This document shows, one piece after another, positions 35,265-43,993 of a stretch of DNA of 64,000 nt. The notes under the pieces are model-generated. The model was given only the letters and a program-made list of their open reading frames with translations. It did not search any database and had not been told where the DNA came from. Source of the stretch: Indioceanicola profundi (lineage in GTDB: Bacteria > Pseudomonadota > Alphaproteobacteria > Azospirillales > Azospirillaceae); contig NZ_CP030129.1 in the NCBI RefSeq assembly GCF_003568845.1, positions 1 to 64,000 of the forward strand. Reading direction: 5' to 3'. The position numbers and the translations under genes were made by a program. Positions within the stretch are counted from its first letter, which is position 1. Each line of letters begins with the position of its first letter.

Positions 35265-36373
35265 CGAGTGCTCAACTTATAAACGCCGACCTATGGGGTT
35301 AGGCTAACCTGAACGAAATTGAGCACGCCAATCACCTGGGCGAGATTTTTGCGGTGGAGCGAAGAATTTTTATCAGGAGTTGGGGGCGCAATTTCCGGGC
35401 AGCCTTGGGCGCTGGTGTGTGACCGCCCATCTTGGGGATGGCGATGGTGAATGGCCGGCCACCGCACACCAGACTCGGCGCACCAGCACAAAGCAATATT
35501 CCGACCGCGCTGGTGCGTCTCCGCCTGACGAGCGGACTGACGATTGCAAGGGGCGTTCCCCGGATCGCCAAATCCCATTGGGAACGGGAGTAAGCTGCTG
35601 CTGATAGAGCGCAAGGTGCGGTCCGGCACTCGGCCTTGCGGCTCCGGAATAGTTAGGCCCGACACTGCCGTGACGACAATATCATCGCTTTGCTCCGGAT
35701 AGTCGGCGTATTGCCTTTTACTGTGTCACGCGGGACGAACGCCCCTGTCACGCCTACCGAGTGGTGATAGTGCGTAGGATAGGTCATTCTGGCAATTTGA
35801 CGACAGCGTCCTGTTCGGATTTCCGGGACCGGGCACGAGCATTTTTTCATCGTACATTTTGCGGTCTACATCGCCGCTATTCGGCCGACGACGGAGCGCA
35901 GTTTCCGCTCGCCGCGAGCTCTCGTAGAGGAATCATGGGTGTGATCTGACTGCCGGTGCGGATCATTCCACGGCTTCTACTCTCAATTCAGCGGCGCACC
36001 GGAGCCGGTGCGGACTGCGCCGGTGCGCTCCACGAGGCCTCCCAGGATCGTCTCGGCCGATACCGTGCCGCTGGCCGGCTCGACCGCCGCGCCTGGGAAG
36101 CGTTTTCACGTGTGCGACTTTGTCGAGCGCCACTGCGGACCCTTATGTCCGCCAAGCAGTAGACCCGCGGCTTCAGCGCTCCGAGGCCGAAGGCGCCGCC
36201 CGGTTCGGTCCCACTTCTGGCCAGGATGGTACTGATAAGTACGGCATCGATCCGCCCCGCCGCAGCTATCTCCAAACATTTCGAAGGACTGACACCTGCC
36301 GCGGGCAGTGATTGGCGTTGTCCGCCTGCTCTCAATTAAGCTTCGGCTCAGATTGGACTATAGGAGCATCTCC
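35265..36373. other. Long non-coding-looking region with palindromic GC repeats upstream of the second relaxase
   Basis: About 1.1 kb with no supportable gene and lower GC in parts (35700-35900). Near the right end GCGCACCGG (35994-36002) and its complement (36020-36028) form an inverted repeat that also contains GCCGGTGCGG-like units. It lies before the MobA/MobL-type relaxase, so it may hold an oriT or replication origin. Confidence 0.45.
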
Positions 36374-37756
36374 ATGAGCGGGGATAAGCAGGACGAGATC
36401 GCCGCCGCCCGGCTTCGGCGCGCTCTTGCGGAACAGGAAGCGGACCACCCCACCCGGGGCCGTCTGATCGAGAATGACGAGGTCGTACGGGCCCTGAGCC
36501 GCCCCCTGCCCCGCCTTGCCCCAACAGCACGGCCACGCTCAGACCGCGGCGTCAGTTTCCACTTCGCCCTCACCCATGTGGGATCCGCGCGCGATCGGGA
36601 TCCGGCGGCCCTGCCCCCAGATCGTGTCTGGGCCTTCCCGAACCGGCACGAGGTCAAGACCGTCCGCGCCTTGGGCGGCCAGTATAACCGGCAGCATCAG
36701 GCCTGGTCCGTGCCCCCGGCAAACGCCTTGGCCGCCGCACGCTTCAGGACACCGCAGGCCCAGGCTCGGTGGGCACGCGGCGGCGGCAAGGGCGCCCGTG
36801 GGCCTGCAGCCGCTGCCGACTTCCAGCGCTATATCGAGCGTGCGGACCTCGAGGAAGCGGAGCGGCAAAGCCAGGTGGTCCATGACGAGCAGGGCGCCGT
36901 CAGCTTCGGGAACCTCGGCTCGGACATGGAGGAGCGCAGCCGCTTCTGGCACGCCTATGCGGCGGCGGCCAACCGCGCCAATGCCCGGCTGCAGAGCCGC
37001 ATCATCGTCGAAGTGCCGCATGAGCTGGCTTACATGCCGGATGGCCCGACCCGCGTCCGGGCGCTGGCCCAGGCAATCGTAGCGCCGCTGGCCGAGCGCC
37101 GCCTCCCCTACCATGTCACCGCGCATTGGCCCGAGGTCGACAAGGGGACCGACAGCCGGAATGTCCACCTGCATGTGGTCTATGGCGAGCGCGTAACGGA
37201 CCGCGCCGGCTACGGCTCATGGCGCATTGGCCCGCCGGACCGGTCCGCCCGCGGCGACGGGGCGGGTGGCGGCGCCTGGGCCGCTGGTCTGCGCGACCGG
37301 TATGCCGCAGCCTTGAATGATGCCCTGACCGGCATCGGCGCCTCGAAGCGCTACGATCCCCGTTCCTATGCGGAATCCGGAATTATCACGGCGCCAGGAC
37401 GGCATGCGGGACCGGCGCGCTGGCGCCTGCAGCATCGCACAGTGGAGCAAGCAGCGGGACCAGTTGAGCCGGAATATATTGCGACCCAGTCGCCCGCGCC
37501 GGCGCTTCAGGCCGATAAGGAGCCCGCGCCTCCCCATCAGCATGCGGTCTTCCTGGTAGGGGCCGGCGCGCTTGCTCCTGCGGATGCGCGGCGGGACGCC
37601 CGGCGGCTCAGCACGAAAGCCCTGTCTTTTCGACTGAGGATGACGCGCGAGGCTCTGGCCGGCACAACAGACGCCGCGATCGCGGACCAGGCACGCCAGG
37701 GCATCTCGATCCTTGCTGCTGTTCTGCGAGCACGCCGTCAGCAGCTGCAGCGCTGA
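36374..37756 (+). CDS. MobA/MobL-type relaxase (MOBQ-like), 460 aa
   Basis: The start at 36374 follows AGGAG. The core motif NVHLHVVYGER near residues 260-270, preceded by RIIVEVPHELAY and HVTAHWPEVDKGTDSR, is that of MobA/MobL relaxases. It lacks the long primase-type C-terminus. An unusual N-terminal part (about 150 residues with GVSFHFALTHVG and ALGGQYNRQHQAW) precedes the MobA/L region. Together with the MOBP-like relaxase 5 kb away this means the region has two unrelated relaxases. A large hairpin array follows it. Confidence 0.82.
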   Translation: MSGDKQDEIAAARLRRALAEQEADHPTRGRLIENDEVVRALSRPLPRLAPTARPRSDRGVSFHFALTHVGSARDRDPAALPPDRVWAFPNRHEVKTVRALGGQYNRQHQAWSVPPANALAAARFRTPQAQARWARGGGKGARGPAAAADFQRYIERADLEEAERQSQVVHDEQGAVSFGNLGSDMEERSRFWHAYAAAANRANARLQSRIIVEVPHELAYMPDGPTRVRALAQAIVAPLAERRLPYHVTAHWPEVDKGTDSRNVHLHVVYGERVTDRAGYGSWRIGPPDRSARGDGAGGGAWAAGLRDRYAAALNDALTGIGASKRYDPRSYAESGIITAPGRHAGPARWRLQHRTVEQAAGPVEPEYIATQSPAPALQADKEPAPPHQHAVFLVGAGALAPADARRDARRLSTKALSFRLRMTREALAGTTDAAIADQARQGISILAAVLRARRQQLQR

Positions 37757-37849
37757 TATCGGAGTTCATGCTCCCGCTCCCCACAGGCATTTTGGAGCGC
37801 CTTCCCTTTTTTGGAGGGCATGGCCGCGTGAATGTCGGGATAAGAGATT

Positions 37850-38190
37850 CCGGGTGGCGGCGGGAGCTGCGGCGGAGAGGAAGGGAGTGTCGGGAGGCCG
37901 GCGGGCGTCAATGGATGGAGCACCGGTCCGGTGCTCTACCAGCAGCCCGCCCAGGGTTCGGGCTGCGCAATAGCCCATTGACGCCCGTCGGCCTCCCGAC
38001 ACTCCCGCAAGGCGGCACCGGATCGGTACCGCCCCGCCGCAGCTCCCGCCGCCACCCGGACGGTCCGGAAGCACCGGATCGGTGCTTCCGGCCGCGGCAC
38101 CGGGACGGCGCCGCGGGGCGGCCACCCCGGTCCGGGGCAGCCGGCACGCAGCCTGAAGCGAAGATCAGCACCGGTCCGGTGCCTCTGCTC
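37850..38190. repeat. Large imperfect inverted repeat with an array of palindromes
   Basis: The left arm has two parts, 37850-37875 and 37883-37914. The complementary right arm comprises CCATTGACGCCCG...ACTCCC (about 37975-38006) and 38034-38059. The inner arms match over about 32 bases with one mismatch; the outer arms match exactly over 26 bases. The right arm carries an extra palindromic insert, so the arms are unequal. Between and beyond them are GCACCGG-T-CCGGTGC (37919 and 38168), GCACCGGATCGGTGC (38071) and GCACCGGATCGGTAC (38015). There is no coding content. The structure could act as an origin, a strand-initiation site or an element end. Confidence 0.85.
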
Positions 38191-38491
38191 CAGGCGGGCC
38201 GATGATCCCAGCCTGTTTTCACAAGGATACAATAGGCTCCTGCGGCTTCAACGCCAGGCCGGATCAGGGATCGAGAAGCTCTCCTGACGCCAATCCGACG
38301 GCGGAATAGCGGACATGGGCGATATCGCCGGCTTCCACCCGGGTGCTCACAAACAGGTCCGCGCCCTTAATGATCAGCGAAATAGGGCTCGGGGCAGAAC
38401 ATGCACACAAAACCGACAACAGTGCGCCGCGGTCGTGATAAAGACGCGTGCCGCAGCCAAGCTGCAGTGAACGCCTATGCCGGATAGGCGA

Positions 38492-38665
38492 CTATCTCGG
38501 CGGCGTGATGTCCTTGAAGAGTTCGCGCAATCGCGCGCGCAGCAACCTGCTACGTTCTCGCACCTGTTCCAGTTCGGCCTCGGTCAGCAGCTCCCTCTTC
38601 GGAAAATAGCCATGTTCCGGTGGCTGTAAGGCCGTCGAGGTCAGGTCCTTCTTCTCCGGCGCCAT
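38492..38665 (-). CDS. Small hypothetical protein, copy A (57 aa)
   Basis: The start at 38665 (MAPEKKDLTSTAL) has GGAGG/AAAGG upstream. The protein has a charged helical C-terminal half (KRELLTEAELEQVRERSRLL, then RELFKDITPPR). The paralogue at 39106 shares the last about 45 residues, with a few differences; the DNA repeat is about 150 bp. Family unknown. It may be a small DNA- or membrane-associated helical protein. Confidence 0.6.
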   Translation of the reverse strand: MAPEKKDLTSTALQPPEHGYFPKRELLTEAELEQVRERSRLLRARLRELFKDITPPR

Positions 38666-39105
38666 CCTTTCAACCTCCCGCAGGATTCTGATCGCTGGCA
38701 GCTTGAGCCAAAACTGCTCAGGATTGCGGCGCAATCCAAATGCAGCATTGCGCGACCGCATAGACACATGATGCGATGATGCCAACCTTGATGCAGTGAT
38801 GCCACTGCATCATCCGACTATCCTTACATCTCATGGTCTTTGGTTCGTTGGTGGGCAGGTCTCACCAGTGTCTTCGCTCCTCCCCGTGCCGGCGCTTTCT
38901 CAAGAGATTGGGCAATGGCGAGATAAGCGCGAACAACGCCGAAAGCGGAGGCACGGTCCTCGCTCGTTTCAATCCGACCTGAGCCATTGTGCGCAATGGT
39001 CCTGTAAGTGCAATGAGTTACGGATTAATCCCAGCGCAAGCTTGCGCTCAGGCAAGGCCAGACGAACAGTCGTGTCGAAAGATCTATGGCCTATTGGCTT
39101 GGCGG
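38666..39105. other. Spacer between the duplicated small genes
   Basis: About 440 bases without a supportable gene. The first 120 bases repeat the term 'tgatgc' several times near 38770-38810 and could hold the promoter of copy A. Confidence 0.4.
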
Positions 39106-39303
39106 CTATCTCAGCGGCGTGATGTCCTTGAAGAGTTCTCGCAGATACGCGCGCCGCAACCGGCTGCGCTCTCGCACCTGTTCCAGTTCGGCCTCGGTCA
39201 GCAGCTCCCGCTTCGGGAAATAGCCGTGTTTCGGCGGCTGTGGGGCCGTCGAGGTTGTGGGCGGCGTGTTCTCGCCAGAATTCTTCAAGTTCCCCATGGC
39301 CAT
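39106..39303 (-). CDS. Small hypothetical protein, copy B (65 aa)
   Basis: This is the second copy, with near-identical C-terminus (KRELLTEAELEQVRERSRLR, then RELFKDITPLR). Starts at 39303 or 39297 (MAMGNLKNSGENTPP) fit; the ribosome site is weak. The N-terminal 20 residues differ from copy A, so the duplication covers the functional part, with selection keeping its reading frame. Function unknown. Confidence 0.55.
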   Translation of the reverse strand: MAMGNLKNSGENTPPTTSTAPQPPKHGYFPKRELLTEAELEQVRERSRLRRAYLRELFKDITPLR

Positions 39304-39378
39304 GGACCCCGAACCTCTGTTGGAGTTCCCAGATCGCCTTGAGCGAATGCAAGGATGTGACCGTTTCGGTCCGCGGTC

Positions 39379-39414
39379 AAGGTCCGGGGCAAGGTCCGGG
39401 GCAAGGTCCAGAGC
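39379..39414. repeat. Three tandem 12-bp units
   Basis: AAGGTCCGGGGC occurs at 39379 and 39391, with a variant AAGGTCCAGAGC at 39403. It is a slipped-strand type duplication next to the IS21 remnant. Confidence 0.85.
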
Positions 39415-39702
39415 TTTTCCGCCCCCATTGGTCAGGCGCGATGCCGGCGCACATCGGAGGCTCTCCTGGTGCTGACGGCTACGCGAGATGTTCAAGGGCG
39501 TTGGACTCTTCCGATAGCTGCACCTCGCACGGAAGCGCGCCGGTATCACGCCTGAAAGCGGCCTCCGGATTGGTGTTTGGAACATTCTTCCGCTGAATCT
39601 CCCGGCGCTCATGGCGAGTCTGCCAACCCGATGCCCTCAGCCCGCAGACCTGGCATTTCGGCATGCCGGTCCGGCACAAGCCCGGTGCTGCTCCATAGAC
39701 AC

Positions 39703-40159
39703 GGCGCGAGTAACCGAGCGTGGCCACGAACAGGTAGACACGGCCACGCTCCTCAGCATCGACCGGTATCCGCAGCTCGCCGAAATCGACCTGGAGCTGG
39801 TGCCCCGGTGGCGTCTCAAACCGCACTGTAGCCTTGGCCGCCGCAGTCATCTCCTGGCGCAGATGGGCCACGGCCCGCTCCACTGTACGAAGGCTGGCCC
39901 TGATGCCCAGCTCGCGTTCCAGATCCTGACGGACCACGTCGGCATTGCCCCGATGCTGCCGGAACCGTTCCGCCAGCCACATCTCCAACCCGTCCAGCGC
40001 CTTTGAGCGCCGCGGCAGCTGTGCCGGCGTCCAGCCACCTGCCTCCAGATAGCGCCGCACCGTCATGTGACTGCATCCAAGTTCCGCAGCAATCCGCCGA
40101 ACACCCCAGCCCAGGCCTTTGGGCCTGAGCATGGCTGCAACCTCGTCCGGCGTTCTCAT
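39703..40159 (-). pseudogene. IS21-family IstA transposase, C-terminally truncated
   Basis: The start at 40159 (MRTPDEVAAMLRPKG) begins a standard IstA: GVRRIAAELGCSHMTVRRYL (HTH), then GHQLQVDFGE with the first catalytic Asp, then VYLFVATLGYSRRVY. After about 152 residues the similarity ends and the frame continues with unrelated sequence to 39479. IstB is absent. GAACTGGCC and its complement GGCCAGTTC near 40201-40253 look like the IS21 terminal repeats. The remnant abuts the 5S gene at the boundary with the right block. Confidence 0.85.
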
Positions 40160-40329
40160 CTCCTCCCTCCGCGGATTGCTCACCCTCGGAGAAGCTTCCA
40201 CTGAACTGGCCAACATGCAGACCTCCCATCCGGATGGGGGGCCAGTTCCTCATGTCGCCTGAGATGTTCAGGTATGGGGCCGCCGGCGCATTCCTTCTCA
40301 AAACCATCCATGTTTGCCCAGGGCCTGCC

Positions 40330-40448
40330 GAGCCGGTGGTCATAGCGAGGGTCCCAACACTCGATCCCATCCCGAACTCGGCCGTGAAACACCTCAGCGC
40401 CAATGGTACTGCGTCTTAAGACATGGGAGAGTCGGTCGCTGCCGGCTC
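40330..40448 (+). rRNA. rrf: 5S ribosomal RNA
   Basis: Conserved 5S text is present: GGTCATAGCGAGGG, CCCATCCCGAACTCGG, GCGCCAATGGTACTGCG and GGGAGAGTCGGTCGCTGCC. GAGCCGG and CCGGCTC pair as helix I and set the ends at 40330 and 40448. There is no 23S rRNA upstream; only an IS21 remnant lies before it. Confidence 0.95.
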
Positions 40449-40485
40449 TGCCGGCCCCGGGGCTGAACAGACATGGACATGTTGG

Positions 40486-40563
<78 letters not shown>

Positions 40564-40568
40564 AGATT

Positions 40569-40601
40569 ACGCCGTCAAGTCAGTGACTTGGCGGCGTTTT
40601 T
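40569..40601 (+). terminator. Terminator of the rRNA operon tail
   Basis: ACGCCG-TCAAGTCA and its complement TGACTTG-GCGGCGT form a long hairpin followed by five T residues. Confidence 0.85.
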
Positions 40602-41060
40602 CGTGCCCTGCTCAGGTCTCCAAGAACGCGCGCCGGAATCACATCGGAATCATCCGGCCGGAAACTCTAGCGAAGTGCCGGCGGCGGAAAAAGCAACGTA
40701 AAGCGCTCATGCGGGCGCACGGCCGGGCCTCAGCGCTCGATCGGCGCCGGCGAGCCGCAGCGCCCCGATGACGTAATTCGCGATCTCTCCGTCGGATGTT
40801 CGACGCTATGGCGTCGCGAGAATCTCGGTGGCGTGAAAGAATGGTCGCCGCTGTCCCAGGGACAGGTTGTCGCCGGTCTGGTGGCGAGCGTCGAGATAAG
40901 CGACCACTCGGGCCTCCGGCACTGTAAGAGGGCGTACCGCTCGGGCGTCTGTCTCATTCAGCACCAGTCGTTCATCGCGGGACGTAGCTCGTGGTGGAAG
41001 GCGCCCGAAGCGCCAGAATGCCGTGTCCGTCTGTCCGTCCTGCACTGATTGCGATTTCCG
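40602..41060. other. Spacer before the lactate permease
   Basis: About 460 bases in which I see no supportable gene. It may hold the promoter of the permease/antiporter pair. Confidence 0.4.
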
Positions 41061-42569
41061 ATGCTGCTCGCCGCCCTGACACCGTTGCTTGCCGTCTTCG
41101 GGCTCCTGGTGATCCTGCGGCTGCCGGCGGCCACGGCCATGCCATTGAGCCTGGTGCTCACGGCCGCCGTGAGCATCATCGTGTGGAAGGTTCCGATCCG
41201 CCAGGTGATCGCGGCATCGATCGAGGGCGCAGTCATCGCGACATCGATCCTCTGGATCGTGTTCGGCGCCTTTCTCGAGGGTGCGGCCGGCTTCGGGACG
41301 CCGGCGGCGATCACCGCGCCTCTGTTGGTGGCGCTGGGCTTCACGCCGATGGCGGCCGTCGTCCTCGCCCTGATCGCGGACAGCAGCCCGGTGTCCTTCG
41401 GCGCCATCGGCACGCCGGTCGTGGTCGGTCTCGCCCAAGGCCTGCAGGAGGGCAGCGACCTCGCACCGGCCGTCGTTGCTGCACTCGGCGACGTGCCCGC
41501 GGCCGACTTCCTTCAGGGCGTCGCCATGCAAGCGGTCATGATCGACCTGTTCGTCGGAACGACGATACCGTTGATCATGGTCGTCGTGCTCACCCGCTTC
41601 TTCGACCCCGGGCGGAACTGGCGGGACGGCTTGCGCGCCTGGCGCTTCGCTCTGTTCGCCGGCCTCGCCTTCACCGGTCCGGCCCTCGCTGTCGCGGTTC
41701 TGCTCGGGCCCGAATTCCCCTCGCTGATCGGCGCCCTCGTCGGTTTGGCGCTGATGACTCCGGTCGCGCGCAAGGGATGGCTGCTGCCCCGGGACGGCCT
41801 GTCGCAGGGCAAGGGCGAACAGCTGAGCGGCCCGCCGGTCCCGGCGGCAATGCCGTTTGCCCGCGCCTGGACGCCCTATCTGCTGCTGGCGGCGCTGCTG
41901 GTGGCGACGCGCCTGGACGTCCTGCCGCTGAAGGGATGGCTGCAGGCGGTCACGATATCCGCCACGGGCATTCTGGGAACCGACATCGGCGTCTCCGTCG
42001 CGCCGCTCTATCTTCCCGGAGCCGGCTTCGTCGGCGTCGCCTTGGCCGCGATCGTGTTCTTCCGGATGGGCGCCGGCCAAGCGGGCAGCGCCCTGCGCGA
42101 CGCCGGCCGCGTCCTCATCGGCAGCGCCTTGGCGCTGGGCGCGGCCGTGCCCATGGTGCGCGTCTTCATCCAGTCGGGGGTGAACGACGCGGGCCTTGCC
42201 AGCATGCCGATGGAGCTCGCGATCGTCGCCGCCGATTCCGTCGGCGGCGCCTGGCCGCTGGTGGCCCCCCTGGTCGGCGCCATGGGCGCCTTTCTGTCGG
42301 GCAGCGCCACCTTCAGCAACATGATGTTCGCGTTGCTCCAGTTCAGCGCCGCCGACAGGGCGGGACTGTCGGAGACGACAGTGCTGGCCGCACAGATGCT
42401 CGGGGCGAACGCGGGCAACATGGTGTCGGTGGTCAATGTCGTCGCCGCGGCCGCCGTCGTCGGCTTGCTCCGCCAGGAGGGCGCCATCATCCGTTTCACG
42501 CTCCTGCCGATGCTCTATTACACCACCGCGGCCGGGCTGCTGGCGCTTGCATTCGTGGCGGCCTCGTAA
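41061..42569 (+). CDS. lctP: L-lactate permease family transporter (502 aa)
   Basis: The protein is almost entirely hydrophobic with about 12-14 helices. Family motifs include [20 protein letters not shown] (about residues 65-90), [16 protein letters not shown] and the C-terminal [15 protein letters not shown] and [18 protein letters not shown]. It should import lactate (or glycolate) with protons. A TTG 12 bases upstream (41049) is an alternative start; neither has a good ribosome site. It lies 3 bases before the antiporter gene. A 2-hydroxyacid dehydrogenase and PEP synthase occur 19 kb downstream. Confidence 0.93.
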   Translation: MLLAALTPLLAVFGLLVILRLPAATAMPLSLVLTAAVSIIVWKVPIRQVIAASIEGAVIATSILWIVFGAFLEGAAGFGTPAAITAPLLVALGFTPMAAVVLALIADSSPVSFGAIGTPVVVGLAQGLQEGSDLAPAVVAALGDVPAADFLQGVAMQAVMIDLFVGTTIPLIMVVVLTRFFDPGRNWRDGLRAWRFALFAGLAFTGPALAVAVLLGPEFPSLIGALVGLALMTPVARKGWLLPRDGLSQGKGEQLSGPPVPAAMPFARAWTPYLLLAALLVATRLDVLPLKGWLQAVTISATGILGTDIGVSVAPLYLPGAGFVGVALAAIVFFRMGAGQAGSALRDAGRVLIGSALALGAAVPMVRVFIQSGVNDAGLASMPMELAIVAADSVGGAWPLVAPLVGAMGAFLSGSATFSNMMFALLQFSAADRAGLSETTVLAAQMLGANAGNMVSVVNVVAAAAVVGLLRQEGAIIRFTLLPMLYYTTAAGLLALAFVAAS

Positions 42570-42572
42570 GCC

Positions 42573-43778
42573 ATGGAGCATGCTCTTCATCTCTTGCTTC
42601 TGCTGGTCGTCACGCGGCTGTTCGGCGAACTGTCCGAACGGCTGGGCCAGCCTGCCTCGATGGGCGAGATCGTCGCCGGCATGGCGATCGCGCTCGTCGC
42701 CGCCGCATCGCTGCCGATCCCCCTTCTCGCGAGCCTGGCAGAAAGCCCGTTCCTCGAGGTCGCCGCCGAGTTCGGCATCTTCTTCCTGCTGCTGCTTGCC
42801 GGCATCGAGATGCGCCCGCGGGAGATCGCCGAGCATTCGGGCGGTTCCCTCGCGGTCGCTCTCGGCGGCGTGCTCGTTCCGCTCGGCGCCGGGTTCGCAC
42901 TGGCTTGGTTTGCTTTGCCGGAGACGCCGCTGAAGTTCGCGCAGGCGCTTCTGGTCGGGGTGGCGCTGTCGATCTCGGCGGTCCCCGTGGCAGTGAGCAT
43001 TTTCAGGGAGCTGGGCTTGCTGCACACTCGCGTCGGTCGGACGGTGGTCTCGGCGGCGATCTTTGACGACGTGATCGGGCTGATGCTGCTCGCGGTGGTG
43101 ACCGGGGTGATCGAGACGGGCGCCACTCCGGATTTATTCGCAATGCTGGCGCTGCTCGGGAGGGCCGGCTTGTTTTTCGTGATTGCCGTGGCCGTGGGCC
43201 TGTTCCTCTATCCACGCCTTTCGCGGGCGGTCGTCCGGATGCGCATCCCGGCAGCGCACTTCAGCACGCTCATGGCGCTGGCGCTTGGTTTCGCCGTGTT
43301 GGCGGAGGCCCTGGGCATGGACTTCATCTTGGGCCCGTTCATGGCCGGTCTGTTCTTTGATCCGGGGACCGTCGGGGCCAAAATCTACGACGGCATCAAG
43401 CGAAGCGTCGGAGATTTTACGGACGGATTGCTGGCGCCGCTCTTCTTCGTCTCGATCGGCGTTCGGGTCGAACTCGGCGCCGTAACCGCAGTTCCGGGTT
43501 TCCTGCTCGCGCTCGTAGGCGTGGCATTTCTGGGCAAGTTGCTTGGCGCAGGACTGCCGGCACGGCTCGCTGGACTGTCGTCGCGAGAGTCGCTCGCGGT
43601 CGGCGTCGGCATGAGCGGGCGCGGCGCGGTCGAGCTGATCATTGCCAGCATCGCACTCGAAGCCGGCTTGTTCGATCAGCCCGATCCCATCGTCGCCAAC
43701 CTCTTCTCCGCTCTCGTGATCATGGCCGTGGTGACGACGCTGATTATGCCTTTCGGTTTGCGACGCGTCCTGCGGTGA
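42573..43778 (+). CDS. Cation:proton antiporter, CPA2/KefB-like (401 aa)
   Basis: There are about 12 membrane helices and no C-terminal nucleotide-binding domain. Motifs of CPA2 antiporters: GEIVAGMAIAL near residue 25, ALSISAVPVAVSIFRELG, ILGPFMAGLFFDPG and GMSGRGAVELIIASIALEAGL. It exchanges Na+ or K+ for H+ across the inner membrane. It sits 3 bases after lctP, so co-expression is likely and could balance the proton load of lactate symport. Which cation it moves is unknown. Confidence 0.9.
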   Translation: MEHALHLLLLLVVTRLFGELSERLGQPASMGEIVAGMAIALVAAASLPIPLLASLAESPFLEVAAEFGIFFLLLLAGIEMRPREIAEHSGGSLAVALGGVLVPLGAGFALAWFALPETPLKFAQALLVGVALSISAVPVAVSIFRELGLLHTRVGRTVVSAAIFDDVIGLMLLAVVTGVIETGATPDLFAMLALLGRAGLFFVIAVAVGLFLYPRLSRAVVRMRIPAAHFSTLMALALGFAVLAEALGMDFILGPFMAGLFFDPGTVGAKIYDGIKRSVGDFTDGLLAPLFFVSIGVRVELGAVTAVPGFLLALVGVAFLGKLLGAGLPARLAGLSSRESLAVGVGMSGRGAVELIIASIALEAGLFDQPDPIVANLFSALVIMAVVTTLIMPFGLRRVLR

Positions 43779-43993
43779 TCGACCTTGCGGTTGCAAGGGC
43801 GCCGCGTTGGTGCTCGATCTCCGGAACGAAGGTCTCAGCGTTTTCACTGTGTAATGTGCAGGCGGCGGAGCCGTCTGTGAGCGTGTGGCCGCTCGCTCGA
43901 AACGCCGGACTGCAGCAAGGCGAAAGGAACGTGATCCAGATCGGCGGCGGCAGCGCGAGGCAGGCCGAACACGGAACGGACGAAGGAAGACCG

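Noticed and set aside
37850-38190. Possible CRISPR array, because of repeated GCACCGG units
   Set aside because: Units are palindromes at irregular spacing inside one large inverted repeat, with no regular unique spacers and no cas genes.
39479-40216. Full-length reading of the IS21 frame (245 aa) as an intact transposase
   Set aside because: After about 152 residues the IstA similarity stops; the rest is unrelated sequence read through by chance, and istB is absent.
40806-43025. Long minus-strand open frame (739 aa) opposite lctP and the antiporter
   Set aside because: It is the Arg/Gln/His-rich antisense of two clear membrane-protein genes; the GC-rich third-position bias makes such frames by chance.
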